Shown here: positions 44,223-56,443 of the stretch, piece after piece | Layout: each line of letters starts with the position of its first letter | Position numbering within the stretch: the stretch's first letter is position 1 | Origin: Plenodomus lindquistii | Lineage: Eukaryota > Ascomycota > Dothideomycetes > Pleosporales > Leptosphaeriaceae | NCBI GenBank assembly: GCA_025504975.1 | Contig: JANUWI010000005.1 | Coordinates: 372,001-436,000 of the forward strand | Reading direction: 5' to 3' | DNA length: 64,000 nucleotides | Made by a program: the position numbers and the translations under genes | The notes under the pieces: model-generated | Database searches by the model: none | Told to the model about the DNA's origin: nothing | The model's input: the letters and a program-made list of their open reading frames with translations, nothing else

Positions 44223-45705
44223 TCAAGCCGCATACCCAATATCTTTATGCCGCGGCCTCCCCCCACCCCTCTGCGCCCTCTGATCATCCAATCTCTCCAA
44301 CCTCTCCATCCTCGCCATAATATCATCCATGCCATCTAGCCCACCTACACCCAACCCATATCCACCCTGTCCCGCCTCCCGCTCACCCCTATACCCTCCC
44401 CCATCCGCCGCTATCTGCGACGAATCAAACTCCCAATCCCGCGGCGCAACCCACGCACTCGCCGGACTTTGCGACACCATGGGCATCCTATCCTCAAACC
44501 CATCCCCCCCACTCAACGGACTCATTTCAATAAACCTACTCTTCCTCCCCGCTCCCCGACTCCCAACAAGCTCCTCGTGCTCCACCAACGGGCTCAGCAC
44601 AAATGGGCTGGGCACTTGTTTGAACTCGCCCTGTCGTGCCTTGGGCGAGGTGTCTGTTTCTGGGGATCCGAGCTCAGAGAGCGTGGCGTCGGCTGAGAGT
44701 TCAGAGGGGCCGCGGGCGTGGGTGTGGGTGTGGGAGGATTTGCGCATGTGTGGGGAGGAGAAGGAGGAGGTGTTGTCGATGGGGAGTTCTTGTGGGGCGG
44801 GGTGGGAGGGGTGGTTGTAAGAGTAGTAGGAGGTTGGGTCGGTGGTGTATGGTGGGTAGGTTTGTGGGGGGGTTGTGTAGTCTGGTGGGGCTGGGGTGGT
44901 ATTAGTTGGTGTGTGGGTATGAGAAGAAGGGTGGAAAGTTTCAGGGAGTACGGCGTTCGGCGAGGATAGGATATATGGAAGAAAGGGGAGGTGTGAAGAG
45001 ACGGGACGTACCGTCACGCGGATGTTGGAATCGCATTTGCAAGTCCTTGTTCGTCTGTTCTTCTGCTGCTTTTAATTCCGCGTTTCGCTTTTTCTTCCTC
45101 TTTACTAAACAGCAGTAGTATATCAAGCCTCCTGCGATAGCAGCAAGGGCTAAGACACCTCCTGCTGTTCCTCCCGCAATGGCTGCGACAGGAGTGCTGT
45201 TTTTCTCTGCAGTGACTTGACCAGTGCCAGTCGCCGTACTAGACACAGACGAAGCGGTCTGGGTAGCCGAGGACAACGTAGTAGATGCCCCAGTGGCATG
45301 ATAAGCACTCAGCAGATCTGGGCGATTCAGAATCGCAGGCTCAAGGTCGCCATCAGGACAACCCCCCTGACTACAAGCATTTGTCTTGCAACACCCTGCA
45401 TGCACACACTGTCAGAAAAAAAAAATAGCTTCATTCAATCCATGGCTGCTTCACTCACCCCAGAACGTAGGTGGCCCTACACAAGTGTAAAACTTTGAGC
45501 CCGTCCCACACGTAGCATCAGGAAACGTCCCATATGCTGCTGGATCAAACGCGCCTGGATAGATATTCCCAGCCGCGCAGGTAATTTCGCATGGGTCTCG
45601 GGCGCAGCAACCGGCGTAGAAGGTCCCCTGGCCGCATGCCCACCATGTGCCTCCTGAGGGGCAGGATGGCGCGAAGGCTTGTCGTGGAGATAGACTGTCG
45701 TTCAT
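44223..45705 (-). CDS. Cysteine-rich single-pass membrane protein A
   Basis: Three exons (45705-45459, 45395-45012, 44890-44223) give 432 residues. The outer part (residues 1-110) contains two copies of one module: Cys, then WWAC or FYTC, then F-x-GCC, then a Cys-x(3,5)-Cys pair, six cysteines each. A Ser/Thr-rich stalk follows, then one membrane helix (about 152-176, with AIAGGTAGGVLALAAIAGG), a basic stop-transfer KRKKKR, and a 230-residue Pro/Ser/Tyr-rich cytosolic tail. There is no N-terminal signal peptide, so insertion is probably as a reverse-anchored (type III) protein. The next gene upstream encodes a paralogue of the same plan. The plan is that of a cell-surface sensor, but no function is known to me. 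Intron 2 is identified by matching the paralogue (A-P-P-x-Y after the splice). Confidence 0.78.
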
Positions 45706-47114
45706 GACCTTCGAGTATATTGACGACGACGGGAATGCTGCGCTGGACTATGCGAGATTGAAGAAGTGAGGTCCTCGATTGAATCGTCTTACAAGATGAC
45801 AAACAACCCTGGTAGTTTCCTTTGTCCGTAAATAACGTCGTACCTACCGTCACCTTATTGCCACATCAAAGACCTAGGCAGGGAGAAGAGGAAACTTCAA
45901 CAACAGTCAGACACACGACGGAAAGAACAACACGAGTAAGAAAAATTGAGATTGGGGAGCTGAATAGAATAGAATGAATAATCGGATTACATAGTGCAGC
46001 GAGGGCCATCATACCTGCAGCAAGCTATGCTCCCGGTCTATGCATGCTGATTCTCACCCACACCACTACCCACCACCTTCTATCCCGCCCTTCCTTAGTT
46101 CGCAGCGATATAAGACAAAGGGTCCTTTGGCGCACGTCTGCGACACCGGGCCAAGATATCTCACTCATACGATCGTCACGATGCATATGCGCCACCGTGT
46201 GCCGTCGTGCTATTTAATCGAGGCACAGCAGGCACTTGTAATCAGTATACTTCTGTCCAACTCCTTGCGCGAGGCCAGAAACCTCTTTGAAGCTCTCACA
46301 CATAGTTAACAGAGCTAGCTACCAAAAGCCCGACCTTCAAAGTGTCTTCTGCAAAAGTATACCAAGAATTTTTCCAGTCTGGACACACACACACACACAC
46401 ACACATGCGCAGCTTACCCATCTTCAAAAGTCTTAGTGACGCACGCAGACCGAGTCGACTAACTAGACTGCGTTGAAACGAGTGACCCAACGAGCCTATA
46501 GGGATATTTGTTTCTACGAGACTTTACCAAAGACGTCTACCGCGCTGTGTAAGCGGCGTCAGATTACTGACATGCATGCCCTGTGCCGCAGGGCATGGCC
46601 ATGTGGTGCAGGTGGGTACCCACAGGCCGCATTGAACATGGCAGGTCTTGCCGATGCGGTGTTTTATACGGGGACGTTATGTATGGGCTGTGTTGGAGCG
46701 GCGGTCGGGAAATGCGATCGCAGATGTGTGTTGTGGGAAGACTGAGGGGAGATGGTGGAGGAGCAGGGTCGAGGGTGGGATTGCCGAATTCGGTAAATGA
46801 CCGGGCATGCAGTGGCGTGGCTGAGCACAGCATGTTGTGCTGGGTTGTGACAGGGGTGCTATTTTAAGGTCTACTGGGCACGTGTGGGAACAAAGAAGGA
46901 TAGATGTGTGAATTGTGACAATGGCGAGTCCATTGCAAGATTGGATCTTTGCTGCGGAAACATACAGAGACGCGCGAGAATAGTTGGCAAATCTATTCAA
47001 TATTGATCTGAGCGGGTGGGTATCGATTAAAAGGATATCTCGAATACTAGAGCTATGAAATGCGTACATTGGTATCATATCCATACGCTAGGGTGCTCCT
47101 TGCATCTCTTCTTA
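45706..47114. promoter_or_regulatory. Spacer between the two cysteine-rich paralogues
   Basis: About 1.4 kb that holds the promoter of protein A and the 3' UTR of protein B, both on the minus strand. Contains one CA microsatellite. Open frames are chance-like. Confidence 0.4.
46383..46405. repeat. (CA)n microsatellite
   Basis: An uninterrupted run of about 11 CA units in intergenic sequence. Confidence 0.95.
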
Positions 47115-48320
47115 CTATCTTCGCGATCCTTCGTCCATGGATACGCCCAATCCAGAGACCTCGCCTGAATTCTTTGCCATGTCGTTTGTGAACCCGGCCT
47201 GATGCTGCCGGGGAGATGAATGCATTGGTTGAATCTCGGATGCTCCAGCAGGAAGCTCAGACATGCGATGGTGACCAATACTATTTGACTCGGCTGCCGG
47301 TAGTTCAGAGAATCTATGCTCTCTGGGCGAAGGGTCGCTTGCGGGAAGCTCTTGTGGACCGTCGAAATTATCGTTGTTGGCTCCGTAGTGGGCGTAAACG
47401 TCCTTTGTTGGCGATGATATGGCTTGGTATGTGTCATGGGGAGCTGAGTACGTAGGAGGTGCTTGAAGAGCGTCAGTCTTTGCTTCTGTCTCCATCTTCG
47501 ATACTATGCACTTACGAGATTGCCCGCCGAACGGTGTCAAAGGTGTTCCATGGCTCTTGTCATTGTGCATCTGCATCGGTGTCATAGCAGCGTTGCTTGC
47601 GTCCATCCCGTCTGTGGCTTGACTACGCTTCTTCCTGCGCATTAAAAAGAAGACGAGTACTCCGATAAGGGCAAGTCCGAGCACGCCACCAACTACACCA
47701 CCAACGATTGCGCCCGTGTTGCTCTTTTTTGATGGCTCAGGTGTTGAGTTTGGAGAATTCGAAGGCTTGGCTGCGCTTTCATTCCTGACGTAGCCGTCGA
47801 ACATGTAGGGCTGGTCCATGAAAGCCGGAGCCAAGTCATTCTGACTACATGTTGCTGAAGGACTTGCACATGGATTACTTTTACAGCAACCCAGAAAAGT
47901 GTCTCCGAAACCACAGGTATAGAAACCACTCCCTTGACCGCAACTCGCGTCTGTTTTGGTGTCAGTAAGGTTGCGCACGTTGGTCGCTGTTTGAAGGCTC
48001 CTCACCTGGAAACTCTGCCTCAAGTTAGCGATAGCCTTACAATACTCCGATGACGGGTAACATACCTTCATGATGTGATGCGTTGAATCTTGCAGGTCGA
48101 AGAGAGCCTTGTGTGCATCCAGTCGAGCAGGGGTCAGGATTAACGCAACAGCCGACGAAATTGATAGCACTGTCTTCCGGACAGGCCCACCTAGTAGTCT
48201 GTGTCAGTGAATTTTTTTTTTGATTGGTACAAAGGCAGCTGAGAAGTGGTGCGCATACCATTTCGCTCCGGTATCTGAGCAATGAAAGTTCCAATATGTC
48301 GCGTTGGGATGTGGAGACAT
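47115..48320 (-). CDS. Cysteine-rich single-pass membrane protein B (paralogue of A)
   Basis: Five exons (48320-48259, 48190-48066, 48014-48006, 47950-47516, 47461-47115) give 325 residues. Exon 3 is a 9-nt microexon that supplies Glu-Phe-Pro and restores the FPDASCG motif seen as FPDATCG in protein A. The ectodomain has the same two six-cysteine modules (KWWACPED, NFVGCCVNPDPC; then GFYTCGFGDTFLGCC). A Ser/Pro stalk, a membrane helix (about 145-168, VGGVVGGVLGLALIGVLVFF), the basic RRKKRS stop and a Pro/Ser/His-rich tail follow. The tail has a short repeat (HRFSELPA and HRMSELPA). No signal peptide. The last intron is 54 nt without a stop, so its retention would be in frame. Function unknown; see protein A. 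Confidence 0.75.
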
Positions 48321-50141
48321 AGTGACAATGGTTGACTGAACGACCGTGGTAATCTGCAAAGGGATCAATTGTGCTTGAGCCCGAATGTTGATGTTGTTTC
48401 GTGAGCAAAAGAGCGACTGAAACAAAGTCAAAAGTGGCTACTGTAAGATTGCTTTTGAAAGGAAAGAACGGGGCGGTCTGGTCTCTTCAGCGGCCGCAAC
48501 AGAGACAGGTATACTCTTCAACACCGAAAGTCCGCAGGGAGGCCTTAGGCGCCTTACCCGTATGTTGAATGGACGATAGGCAGGGGGCCTTAATGGCGTC
48601 CGTATATGGGGCGCGCCTGACCTGCTTTGTGAACCCGTCTCCCGCTATTCTGGGGATTCCGGCTGCTCGCTGTGAATCTGATACCCATGCTAGAAGCTTA
48701 ATTGCGCCGTTGAATTTCGGCTGAGAAATGCTCCTCACAAAGTGCTGGAAATGGTTTGGCGTGGTAGCTGCGCCCTGCTGTTGCTTACTTTGGAGGCGGC
48801 ATGCTATCGGATGGTGTCGAAAGACGGTCAAAGCATGGGCTCAGCCTTGTGCGAACACTTGTTGAACAGGTCAGTGAAACATTGGATGACTTGTGTGTTG
48901 TTTGTTTGTTCGACGATGATGCGTGGCGAAAATGCATATTGTCACGCTGATGTGATTCTGCGGCACCTACTGTACAACATTTGGAGAAGAATACTTGATT
49001 GTCAGCCTTGAGCTTGGAGGGTAATTTCGGATTAAGAATGGGGCGCCTCGCAATGAGCCAGCGAATCTGCATCCTTCGCGGTTTGAACCAAGAATGGACT
49101 TGGGATGCAAGATTGGGGGCCTCTTCGGCGGGATTGGTCCTGGATAGCGTGCTTTTTGTGCTCGAGTGCATTTGTGTGCAGCTTAAGGCCGCCTGCATGT
49201 TGTGGAGGCTCATAATCAGTAGGTATACAAGGTTGCACGCTAGGAAATGACTCGTGCCACCATGAGCTGGCCAAAGGTTGCACGTCGAGCATCTGTAGCC
49301 ACGAGCCATCTCTACGATGTGTTCGCGTTGCTAGAAATAAGGTTGAAGCTAGTAAACATGATTATCAGGTTTGTTGCTACGCACAAGGTTCAGGCGCATT
49401 CAGCTGAAGACAGCAAGAACTGCATGTTGCGACTTGTTTTGCATTGCGCCTTGGACCAGGTGTGAGATGTCTGTTGTTGGTACTGGCGTGTAGTATGAAT
49501 TCTTGTGACTACATGGACAACTTACGTGTGGGCCAAAGATTCGGTGTGACTTGCACGTGTTGAGAGGCTCCGTGCGCAGTCACACTTGATGCAAGAGGAG
49601 ATGAGAACAAGATTTGCATCAAAATCCAGCTGAATGGTTTGGCCAGAATTTGAAGCAGGAGTTGGAATGATTGCGCAACAAGTTCTGAATTATTTGAGAT
49701 GCAAAGCAGGGCGAGACAGACTAGATGGTGATGACGATGATGATGATCAACGACGGGTGTTGGTGTTGTTGGCTAGCGGGCCGTGTTGCGCCAAGGCGGA
49801 CGCCGCTGCCCACCCACACGGCGGCGGGGAAGGCACGCCGCACGTCAGTGACAACGCAGGCTTCGAGACAACGAGCCAGGCAGAGCGGCCAGCGAATGGG
49901 CCAGCACGGCGAGTCGCCCAAACCTGCTCTCTCCATGCCCGCCCCATGTGTGCATTCAGCTGCCGCACCAATGGCCATGGCCGCAGGTATTCGTGTGTTG
50001 AGACGACCCCGGCCCAGCCTCCCCAGCCTCCGTCGAGTGCCAGCCATGCCCACGTAGAAAACGCGAATGCTGCCAAAACTCTGGTTGACGATGCCACCGT
50101 TCCTGCACGACTCGACTCGCGCCTAGTGTCGCAGCGAAGAT
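48321..50141. promoter_or_regulatory. Divergent upstream region of protein B and the DUF3433 gene
   Basis: About 1.8 kb. The only coding-like piece is a minus-strand frame ending at 48487 (FNGAIKLLAWVSDSQRAAGI, ending CLCCGR), with no start or family; it may be a relic. From 49.7 kb the sequence becomes GC-rich and is probably the DUF3433 promoter and leader. A short GATGATGAT run lies at 49727-49748. Confidence 0.35.
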
Positions 50142-52916
50142 ATGAGTGTGGGCCCTGAATTCCAGCTCAAGCAGACCAACGTTTCGCAGCCTCAGCTCTC
50201 GCACCAGAACTCGCAGCAGTCCGTCGCCGCTTCCCTCGCCGCCTCCGAGGGCTACTGGAGCGCCTCGGAGAACACGTCCAGCTCGGGCGACGACAGGAGG
50301 CCGCGGTACCAGACGCCGCCTTCCCAGCACCGCTCGCCTGCACAGAGCCATGAGCAGTTGCTGCTGCACACTGACGCCCCAGTGACCTCTCTCCGCGGCG
50401 TGGGCATTCCCCGACAGCAGCCACCGCACACCTACACCCACGACCGCCCCCAGTCGCCCGCCGTCTCCACCATTGCCGAGGAGCGCCCGCGCACCCAGGA
50501 CACACGACACTCGGCCACGCGAGACATGGACACAGACTCGCAGGCCACCACGCCCGGCCAAGACACAACACCATACATCCGCTTCGCCATCGACCAGCTC
50601 ACCCGGGATGAGGAGGTACGCGGCTCACGAGTCTATCCCGAGCTCAGGCAGCCGATCCCAGAGGACGATGACGATGACTACCCCGTCGAGAGGATGGTGC
50701 CCGACCACGGTCTGGGCTACATGGCGCAGGAGCAGAGAACACAACAGCGCATGTCACAACAACAACCTCTTATCCCACATGCACGGAAACACTCCTCAGG
50801 CCGTGCCCAGCTGGTCCAGATCCCCAAGCCCTCGCAGTCCCCCAAGTCAGCACAGTCATTCTCACGGCCACGCGTCCCCTCCTCACCACCACAGCAGCAG
50901 TTCTACAACACACCTCCCCACCAGCGCCAGGACTCGCAACCTCACACCTCGCCCTCACGAGTACACAAAGACGTCTTTGTCGCCAACAGCCCATCACATG
51001 CTCAGCTCCACTTCCTTCCCGCTATCCTGCGCCCAGTATGGCTGGCCTTCTACATCCTCCTGTGCCTCATCGTGCTCGCTGCCCTCATCTTCACTGCTGT
51101 CTACTCGAACCGAAGCGGAACAGTCGGACTGTGGGACTACGTGACCTTTGGCGATGGACGGTACTTCATCTTTCAGTACCTGCCAACATTGATCGGAGCA
51201 CTGATGCTGCTCTGGCTCATTCACATCCAGACGGCACTCCAGCGCATCATGCCATTCGTCTCCATGGCCTCCGACTCCTTTCACCGACGATCTCAGGGCG
51301 TCTTTTTGCGACTCTACCCCATGCAATGGCTGCTGCCCAACATTGAGCACTTTCGCGCAGGACATCGCCGCGTCGGTGCATGCCACATTGTTTTCTGGCT
51401 TTTTACCTGGACGATACCCCTTCTCGCATCTGCTTTCAACGTTCGATACGACCTCGAACGCAGTGTTTGGAGATGGACTGCCGTACAGGGCGTCATCTGG
51501 ACCGTAGTCGTTTTGTACATACTATTAATCATCGCATTGCTTGTGTTGATGGTTTTCCTCATTCGCAATCCAAGTGGACTCCGATGGGATCCCCGGTCAC
51601 TCGCCGACATCATCTCTTTTCTCGAGCGATCCAACAATCTCGCCGACTACAATGGCTCGGAGACGTTTGAGAAGGGTGATTGGCACCTGGTCAGCGGCCG
51701 CGCAGATCGCATTGGATACTGGACGACCACCAAGCGACCTACTGATACCTTCTACGGAATCGGCGAGGAGGGTGGGGAGACTAGGTCTTATGCCGTCGAG
51801 CAGGGCCAGATTCGGGAGAGGGCAGAACGCACTGCATCCCAGGCCCATGACTTTTCAATTCGCATGGATATACGCAGCCCCGAAATACGACTGCGATACC
51901 TTCCTTGGTACCTCAAGGACACCTCGGTCATTGCCTGGGTCGTCATCGCCAGCATTCTGCTCATCGCCTTCTTCGTCGTCAGCTTTGTCAACAGCGCTGT
52001 TCGTTTAGGATTTCTGCCACAGGTTTTCGCACGCACAGATGATGGTGGTTTCTCGGCGTCAAACTTTCTCTATTCGTTTATTCCGGCTGTCATTGGCAAT
52101 TTCCTCTTTCTGTCTCTGTTATCGCTCGACTACTCCATGCGCGTGCTCCAGCCATACATCTCGCTTGCTTCCAAGGGCGGTGCGACAGCTGAGCAATCGT
52201 TGTTGGTCGACTATGCTTGCCGTCTTCCCATCTCGGTCACGCTTTCAGCCATCGAGAACAGGCATTTTCAGACAGCAGTCTTGTCACTGGTTTCATTGAT
52301 TTCTGTCGCTCTGCCCGTAATCGCAGGTGGCTGCTTCTGGACCCAGTACTACGACGATGAAGCAACTGTTCGTGTTGCAGCGGATCTTCCAGGATACTAC
52401 GCTCTCTGCTTCTTCCTCGCGCTCTACACCGTCAGCCTCTTCGTCCTCATTCCCAGCCGCCGTCGCGCAGCACTTCCGCATCGCAGCAATACCGTCGCCG
52501 AGATCATTAGCTGGGTCTACCAGTCGCCAATCCTCGCCGACCGCGCCTTCTCGCGCCCTCAGACTAAGCCCGAGCTCGTCGCCCGCCTGATGGGATCTAC
52601 ATACCTCGAGAAGACGTGGACACGCTCCGTCGCTTCGCTCGTTCGGCCTTCAAAGAACAACCTTCGGGATGATTCGCCAACCGACCCAGCACTATTGGAG
52701 AAGAATGGAAGTAAAGAGCGCAATTACGACAAACACGATTCCATCACCGACCCAGGCAAGATCAAGTACGGCTTCGGCATCCACGTTGGCAGAGACGGAC
52801 TAGAGCACTTAGGTATTGACCGTGTCCGACGCGGCGGTGACCGCAGTGGCCGCGAACTAGTCATTTACGAAGAGCAAATGAAGAACAAAAGAAAGAGTTG
52901 GACCGAGCAAGTCTGA
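50142..52916 (+). CDS. DUF3433 multi-pass membrane protein
   Basis: One intronless frame of 924 residues. The first 285 residues are Gln/Ser/Pro-rich and disordered. Two homologous membrane units follow, the hallmark of DUF3433: the first near 290-500 (PVWLAFYILLCLIVLAAL, then QYLPTLIGALMLLWLI and PFVSMA), the second near 595-780 (WVVIASILLIAFFVVSF, then SFIPAVIGNFLFLSLL and PYISLA). Each unit has a long helix, a loop and several further helices. The C-terminal 100 residues are charged. The family is fungal and its biochemical role is not established; plasma-membrane location is an inference. The ATG was chosen as the first in frame; no intron is needed. Confidence 0.88.
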   Translation: MSVGPEFQLKQTNVSQPQLSHQNSQQSVAASLAASEGYWSASENTSSSGDDRRPRYQTPPSQHRSPAQSHEQLLLHTDAPVTSLRGVGIPRQQPPHTYTHDRPQSPAVSTIAEERPRTQDTRHSATRDMDTDSQATTPGQDTTPYIRFAIDQLTRDEEVRGSRVYPELRQPIPEDDDDDYPVERMVPDHGLGYMAQEQRTQQRMSQQQPLIPHARKHSSGRAQLVQIPKPSQSPKSAQSFSRPRVPSSPPQQQFYNTPPHQRQDSQPHTSPSRVHKDVFVANSPSHAQLHFLPAILRPVWLAFYILLCLIVLAALIFTAVYSNRSGTVGLWDYVTFGDGRYFIFQYLPTLIGALMLLWLIHIQTALQRIMPFVSMASDSFHRRSQGVFLRLYPMQWLLPNIEHFRAGHRRVGACHIVFWLFTWTIPLLASAFNVRYDLERSVWRWTAVQGVIWTVVVLYILLIIALLVLMVFLIRNPSGLRWDPRSLADIISFLERSNNLADYNGSETFEKGDWHLVSGRADRIGYWTTTKRPTDTFYGIGEEGGETRSYAVEQGQIRERAERTASQAHDFSIRMDIRSPEIRLRYLPWYLKDTSVIAWVVIASILLIAFFVVSFVNSAVRLGFLPQVFARTDDGGFSASNFLYSFIPAVIGNFLFLSLLSLDYSMRVLQPYISLASKGGATAEQSLLVDYACRLPISVTLSAIENRHFQTAVLSLVSLISVALPVIAGGCFWTQYYDDEATVRVAADLPGYYALCFFLALYTVSLFVLIPSRRRAALPHRSNTVAEIISWVYQSPILADRAFSRPQTKPELVARLMGSTYLEKTWTRSVASLVRPSKNNLRDDSPTDPALLEKNGSKERNYDKHDSITDPGKIKYGFGIHVGRDGLEHLGIDRVRRGGDRSGRELVIYEEQMKNKRKSWTEQV

Positions 52917-53445
52917 GGGTAACCCTCGAACACATTTTGCACATAACACACGACATAAAAAAGACAGTACGATACGACATATATTGATATTCTTGCATAT
53001 ACCCCAGACCAGATAGGGGGGCCTGGTTTTAGCATTGGCGCATTCATGGGACAAATCCACGGATTATGGATCACACGGTCTTGCTGTTTGGATATGGCAT
53101 GGCATGGGAATCACGGCGTTTTGGTTTTAAGACATGATGGTATGGAGACTACGTGTAGTAATGGAGTCTAGACGAGAACTATGTATATGAGTAAGTGGCC
53201 ATGGGTATAGATGGATGTATTTTGGCGGCTATGTAATTATGATTCTGGAGAGAGACTGGTAGTAATGAAGATGAAGATGAGCAACCATGCTTACTATTTC
53301 AAGGCCACAGATGATATCTAGTGAAATCTCTCAATATCCCGTGCAAGAATGCATCACTCAAATCAAATCAATTCCAAGTGTGACTTAAGACAGATAGCTA
53401 CATGTTCAACTTGGTGTTAATTCATCATCATCACTGCAAAATCTA
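52917..53445. other. Spacer between convergent genes
   Basis: About 530 AT-richer bases with both 3' UTRs. No gene or element. Confidence 0.4.
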
Positions 53446-55125
53446 CTACGCAGCAACCGCACCACCAACCTTCCCCACCAAATCCGCCAACTCTCCTTCT
53501 CCACCGAGATTATCCAATCCATGGAATCCCTCCTCAACAATCCATCTCTGCTCATACTTCATAAGCACCTTACACGCATTCCCCACAATCAAGAGTCCAG
53601 GGGGCCTACTCCCTTCCTCTTCCACGGCCGCACACACATGCTGCAGACTAGTCCTAATGACGCGCTGATCAGGACAACTCGCGCGTTCGAGAACAGCGAC
53701 GGGCAGTTCGGCGGGATACCCTTTTGCGACTAGACTTTCGACTAGGGCGGAGAGACGGTGCAGCGACATGAGCAGTACCAATGTTCTCGACGCGACGAAT
53801 TCTGGTGGATCAAGCGGTGCGCCTTTTCGCCCTGTGCCCGTGCATATCAAGACTTGATCTGCTACGCCACGGTGCGTGGCTGGTATGGCAGCGAAGAGCG
53901 GTGCGCTGAGTGCACTTGTGATACCGGGGAGCACACTCGGTATGTACCCATGTGCGCGGAAGAAATCGTATTCCTCGCCGCCGCGGCCGTAGATGTATGG
54001 GTCGCCTTGCTTGATGCGGACGACTACTTTGCCGGCTTTGAGACCGGCGAGACCGAGTTCGAGGAGCTCTTCTTGCGCTTTGTCGGCGTTTCCGGGGAAC
54101 TTGCGCGCAATGTGGACGGTTGCGCGGCGGGGGACGAGGTCAAGGATGGGTGCGGGGACGAGTTTATCGGCGAGGATGAGGTCGGCGGAGAGAATGGCTT
54201 TGTGGGCTGCGCGGGTAAGGAGGTCGGGGTTTCCGGGGCCAGAGCCGGCAAGGATGATTCTACCGGCCTTTCTGTCGGGAGTGGTGGCTGTGGGACCGAT
54301 TTTCGCGGGGCTGCTGCTGGCAAACTCTCGGAAGAGCATGTCGACATCGGTGTCGGTTATGGCGGCCAGGCGGCGGAGAGGCCAGTATTCGCAGATTTGG
54401 GAGAGCCAGCGCATACGACGACCGCGTGCTGCTTCTTTGCTTTCTTCGAGGATGAGCTTGTTGAAGGTGGCGGGTTGGCCGCTGTCTTCTTCCTCGGCCT
54501 CGAGATCCTGTGATAGTTCGGCGGCGTGGTCTTCTTCCCAAATACGTCTTCGTAGTGTGCCTAGTCTCTCGACCGCGTCGCCAAGTTGTGGTGGAAGCGA
54601 GGAGGCAATCTCTCGCCTGATCCTCGCAGACAGTTTACAGCCCTTGCCAGATGTTGTGATACCGATCTGCAAAGGACCGTCTGAGTGTGTGGAGAGAAGT
54701 GTAAAGGAGCAGAGGTTTGGTGCATCGGCAACGTTCACTGGGATTCGTAGTCTCCGGCAAAGACTTGAAATGTGAGTTGCTGTGGCGAGTCAGAAAGAAT
54801 ATATTACTCTCATTTCAATGGACTAACAAGAACCATGCTTGCCGCCTGCAGTGATGAAGACTGCATCAACGACACCGTCCACCTCGGCGCGCCCCAGTGT
54901 TGTCAAGTCCTCATCTGTGAAACTTCGCTGTAGCCACTTGACTTCGCCTGCCTCGATTCGCTTTGCAAGCCCATAGTGTAGTGTGGCATCCTCTGGAGCA
55001 AGCAATATAGGTTTCGCGCCGACTTCAATGGATCGTGAGCACCGAGCACCGGCGAGTGGGTTGGATCCAACAATCAAGTGGATGTGGTTCGTCGCATCGA
55101 CTGCAGTAAGGAGAGCCGGAGCCAT
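53446..55125 (-). CDS. MET1: Siroheme synthase: Met8-like dehydrogenase fused to Met1 methyltransferase
   Basis: Two exons (55125-54828, 54779-53446) give 543 residues. The N-terminal 210 residues carry a Rossmann-type fold (HIHLIVGSNPLAGARCSRSI; VNVADAPNLCSF; QIGITTSGKGCKLSARIRR), as in precorrin-2 dehydrogenase/ferrochelatase. Residues 273-520 are a uroporphyrinogen-III C-methyltransferase: GSGPGNPDLLT (about 279-289), DKLVP, RIKQGDPYIYGRGGEE, PGITSALSAP, THRGVADQV. Siroheme is the cofactor of sulfite and nitrite reductases, so the gene supports sulfur and nitrate assimilation. In yeast the two activities are on separate proteins (Met8 and Met1); the bacterial CysG has the same fusion order. 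The start follows the short Met-Ala-Pro-Ala leader just before the Rossmann strand. Confidence 0.92.
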
Positions 55126-55408
55126 ATTGGAGTGGGTATGGCAAAGAGTATGGTGAAATATGTCCAAGCTTGGAATCCGAAAGGAGGGGCAATGGTAAAA
55201 GTACAATCTCTCTTTCAATCGCGATTGTACGTCCCCGCGGCGGCGGCGATAGTGCACGTTCACATTTCTTATTCCGATAGCGACAGGCCGAACATGGCGC
55301 GATCAGACGCTAACCCGAATGCGGACTCCCGCGGAAAAGCTGGAGCATCAAGTGGTTGTTCCCCGCCAATGGGGCCAGATGCAATTGTCTGCTATCAGGC
55401 GCGCGGAG
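55126..55408. promoter_or_regulatory. RAV2 3' end and MET1 promoter
   Basis: About 280 bp between head-to-tail minus-strand genes. No coding signal. Confidence 0.35.
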
Positions 55409-56443
55409 TTAGTCGAGCTGGTCGTCCCGGCCCATGACAATGTTGAGGGCCTTGCGGTTCAGCATCACGCTATGCTCGAGCGCATTGAGTTTGGCCGATG
55501 CGGATATCAGAGCAGGGTCTTGGCTCTCGACTCGTATCTTTTCCTTGACGCGGACGTCCTGGCCGTTGAATTTGAAGGTGCGATCGGCTTCATCGTGAGC
55601 AGGCGTGCGTGCGCCGCCGAGTGCGGATGCGAGGCTGTCGCGGAGACTGAAGCCGGTGAGCGATGATTGCCCGCCAGCTTGGTGTGGTTCAAGAGTGCGC
55701 ACTTCGAGAACGAGGGCGGCATCGAAGACGAAGAGGTGGAAGGAGACATTGGGTGGTAGGGGCGGGTCGAATGTCTGCAAGCGTGTCAGCGCGTCTTCAG
55801 TCGAGACGTAAAGCATGCGAAGTACCTTTGGATCCACTGGATGCTCCCACCACGGCAACTGCACGTCCGAGTAGCCCTTCAGCGAAGCTCGCGCCTCGAG
55901 TATGTGGTCGTGCAGCAGTTGCAGCTGGCCGGAGACGAAGTCGGCATTGGTGGCATCGCCGCCCCATGTGGCCACGTCGATGACATCCAGGCAGCTGTTG
56001 ATGGAAGTGCGGATGGCGGTGAGCTGGGGCACGACGAGGGTTGGGGCGTGCGGCGCAGGCGAGATGGAGACGTCGTATGTCAGGGAGCCTTTGGGGGGCG
56101 GCAGGCTGGCCAGGCGCAGTTTGACGTTCTGTGTCGCACTGTGAGCTCACAGGCCATGCAAGGTGGTGGCAGAGGGGCAGCGAGTACATACGCCCTTGGT
56201 GATGCGCGTGCCAATGCGGGTGATGAGGCCCTTGAGACTCTCTGAGCGCACCGACGACAGCACCAGCGTCGAGCCCTTCTCCGAGGGCGCCAGCAGGGCA
56301 GCGCACTCGTCGAGGCCGGCCTTGAGCGACTGCAGCGTGTCGCGCAGCTGGAGCAGCAGCCATGCGAGCTCGCGCGCTTGCGACGCCGCCTGCTCATCGG
56401 CAAGGCGGTCGTCGTCGATGGGCGGCCACACGGCCGTCGACAT
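55409..56443 (-). CDS. RAV2: RAVE complex subunit 2 / Rogdi homologue
   Basis: Two exons (56443-56192, 56128-55409) around a 63-nt GTATGT...ACAG intron give 323 residues (human ROGDI 287). Conserved stretches are ELAWLLLQLRDTLQSLKAGL near the N-terminus, LKGLITRIGTRITKGNVKL across the intron, QLPWWEHPVDPKVLRML, and PLPPNVSFHLFVFDAALVLEV. With Rav1 and Skp1 it forms the RAVE complex that reassembles the V1 sector of the vacuolar proton ATPase onto Vo. Start and stop agree with the family. The gene lies divergently from SUR7-family DNA. Confidence 0.87.
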
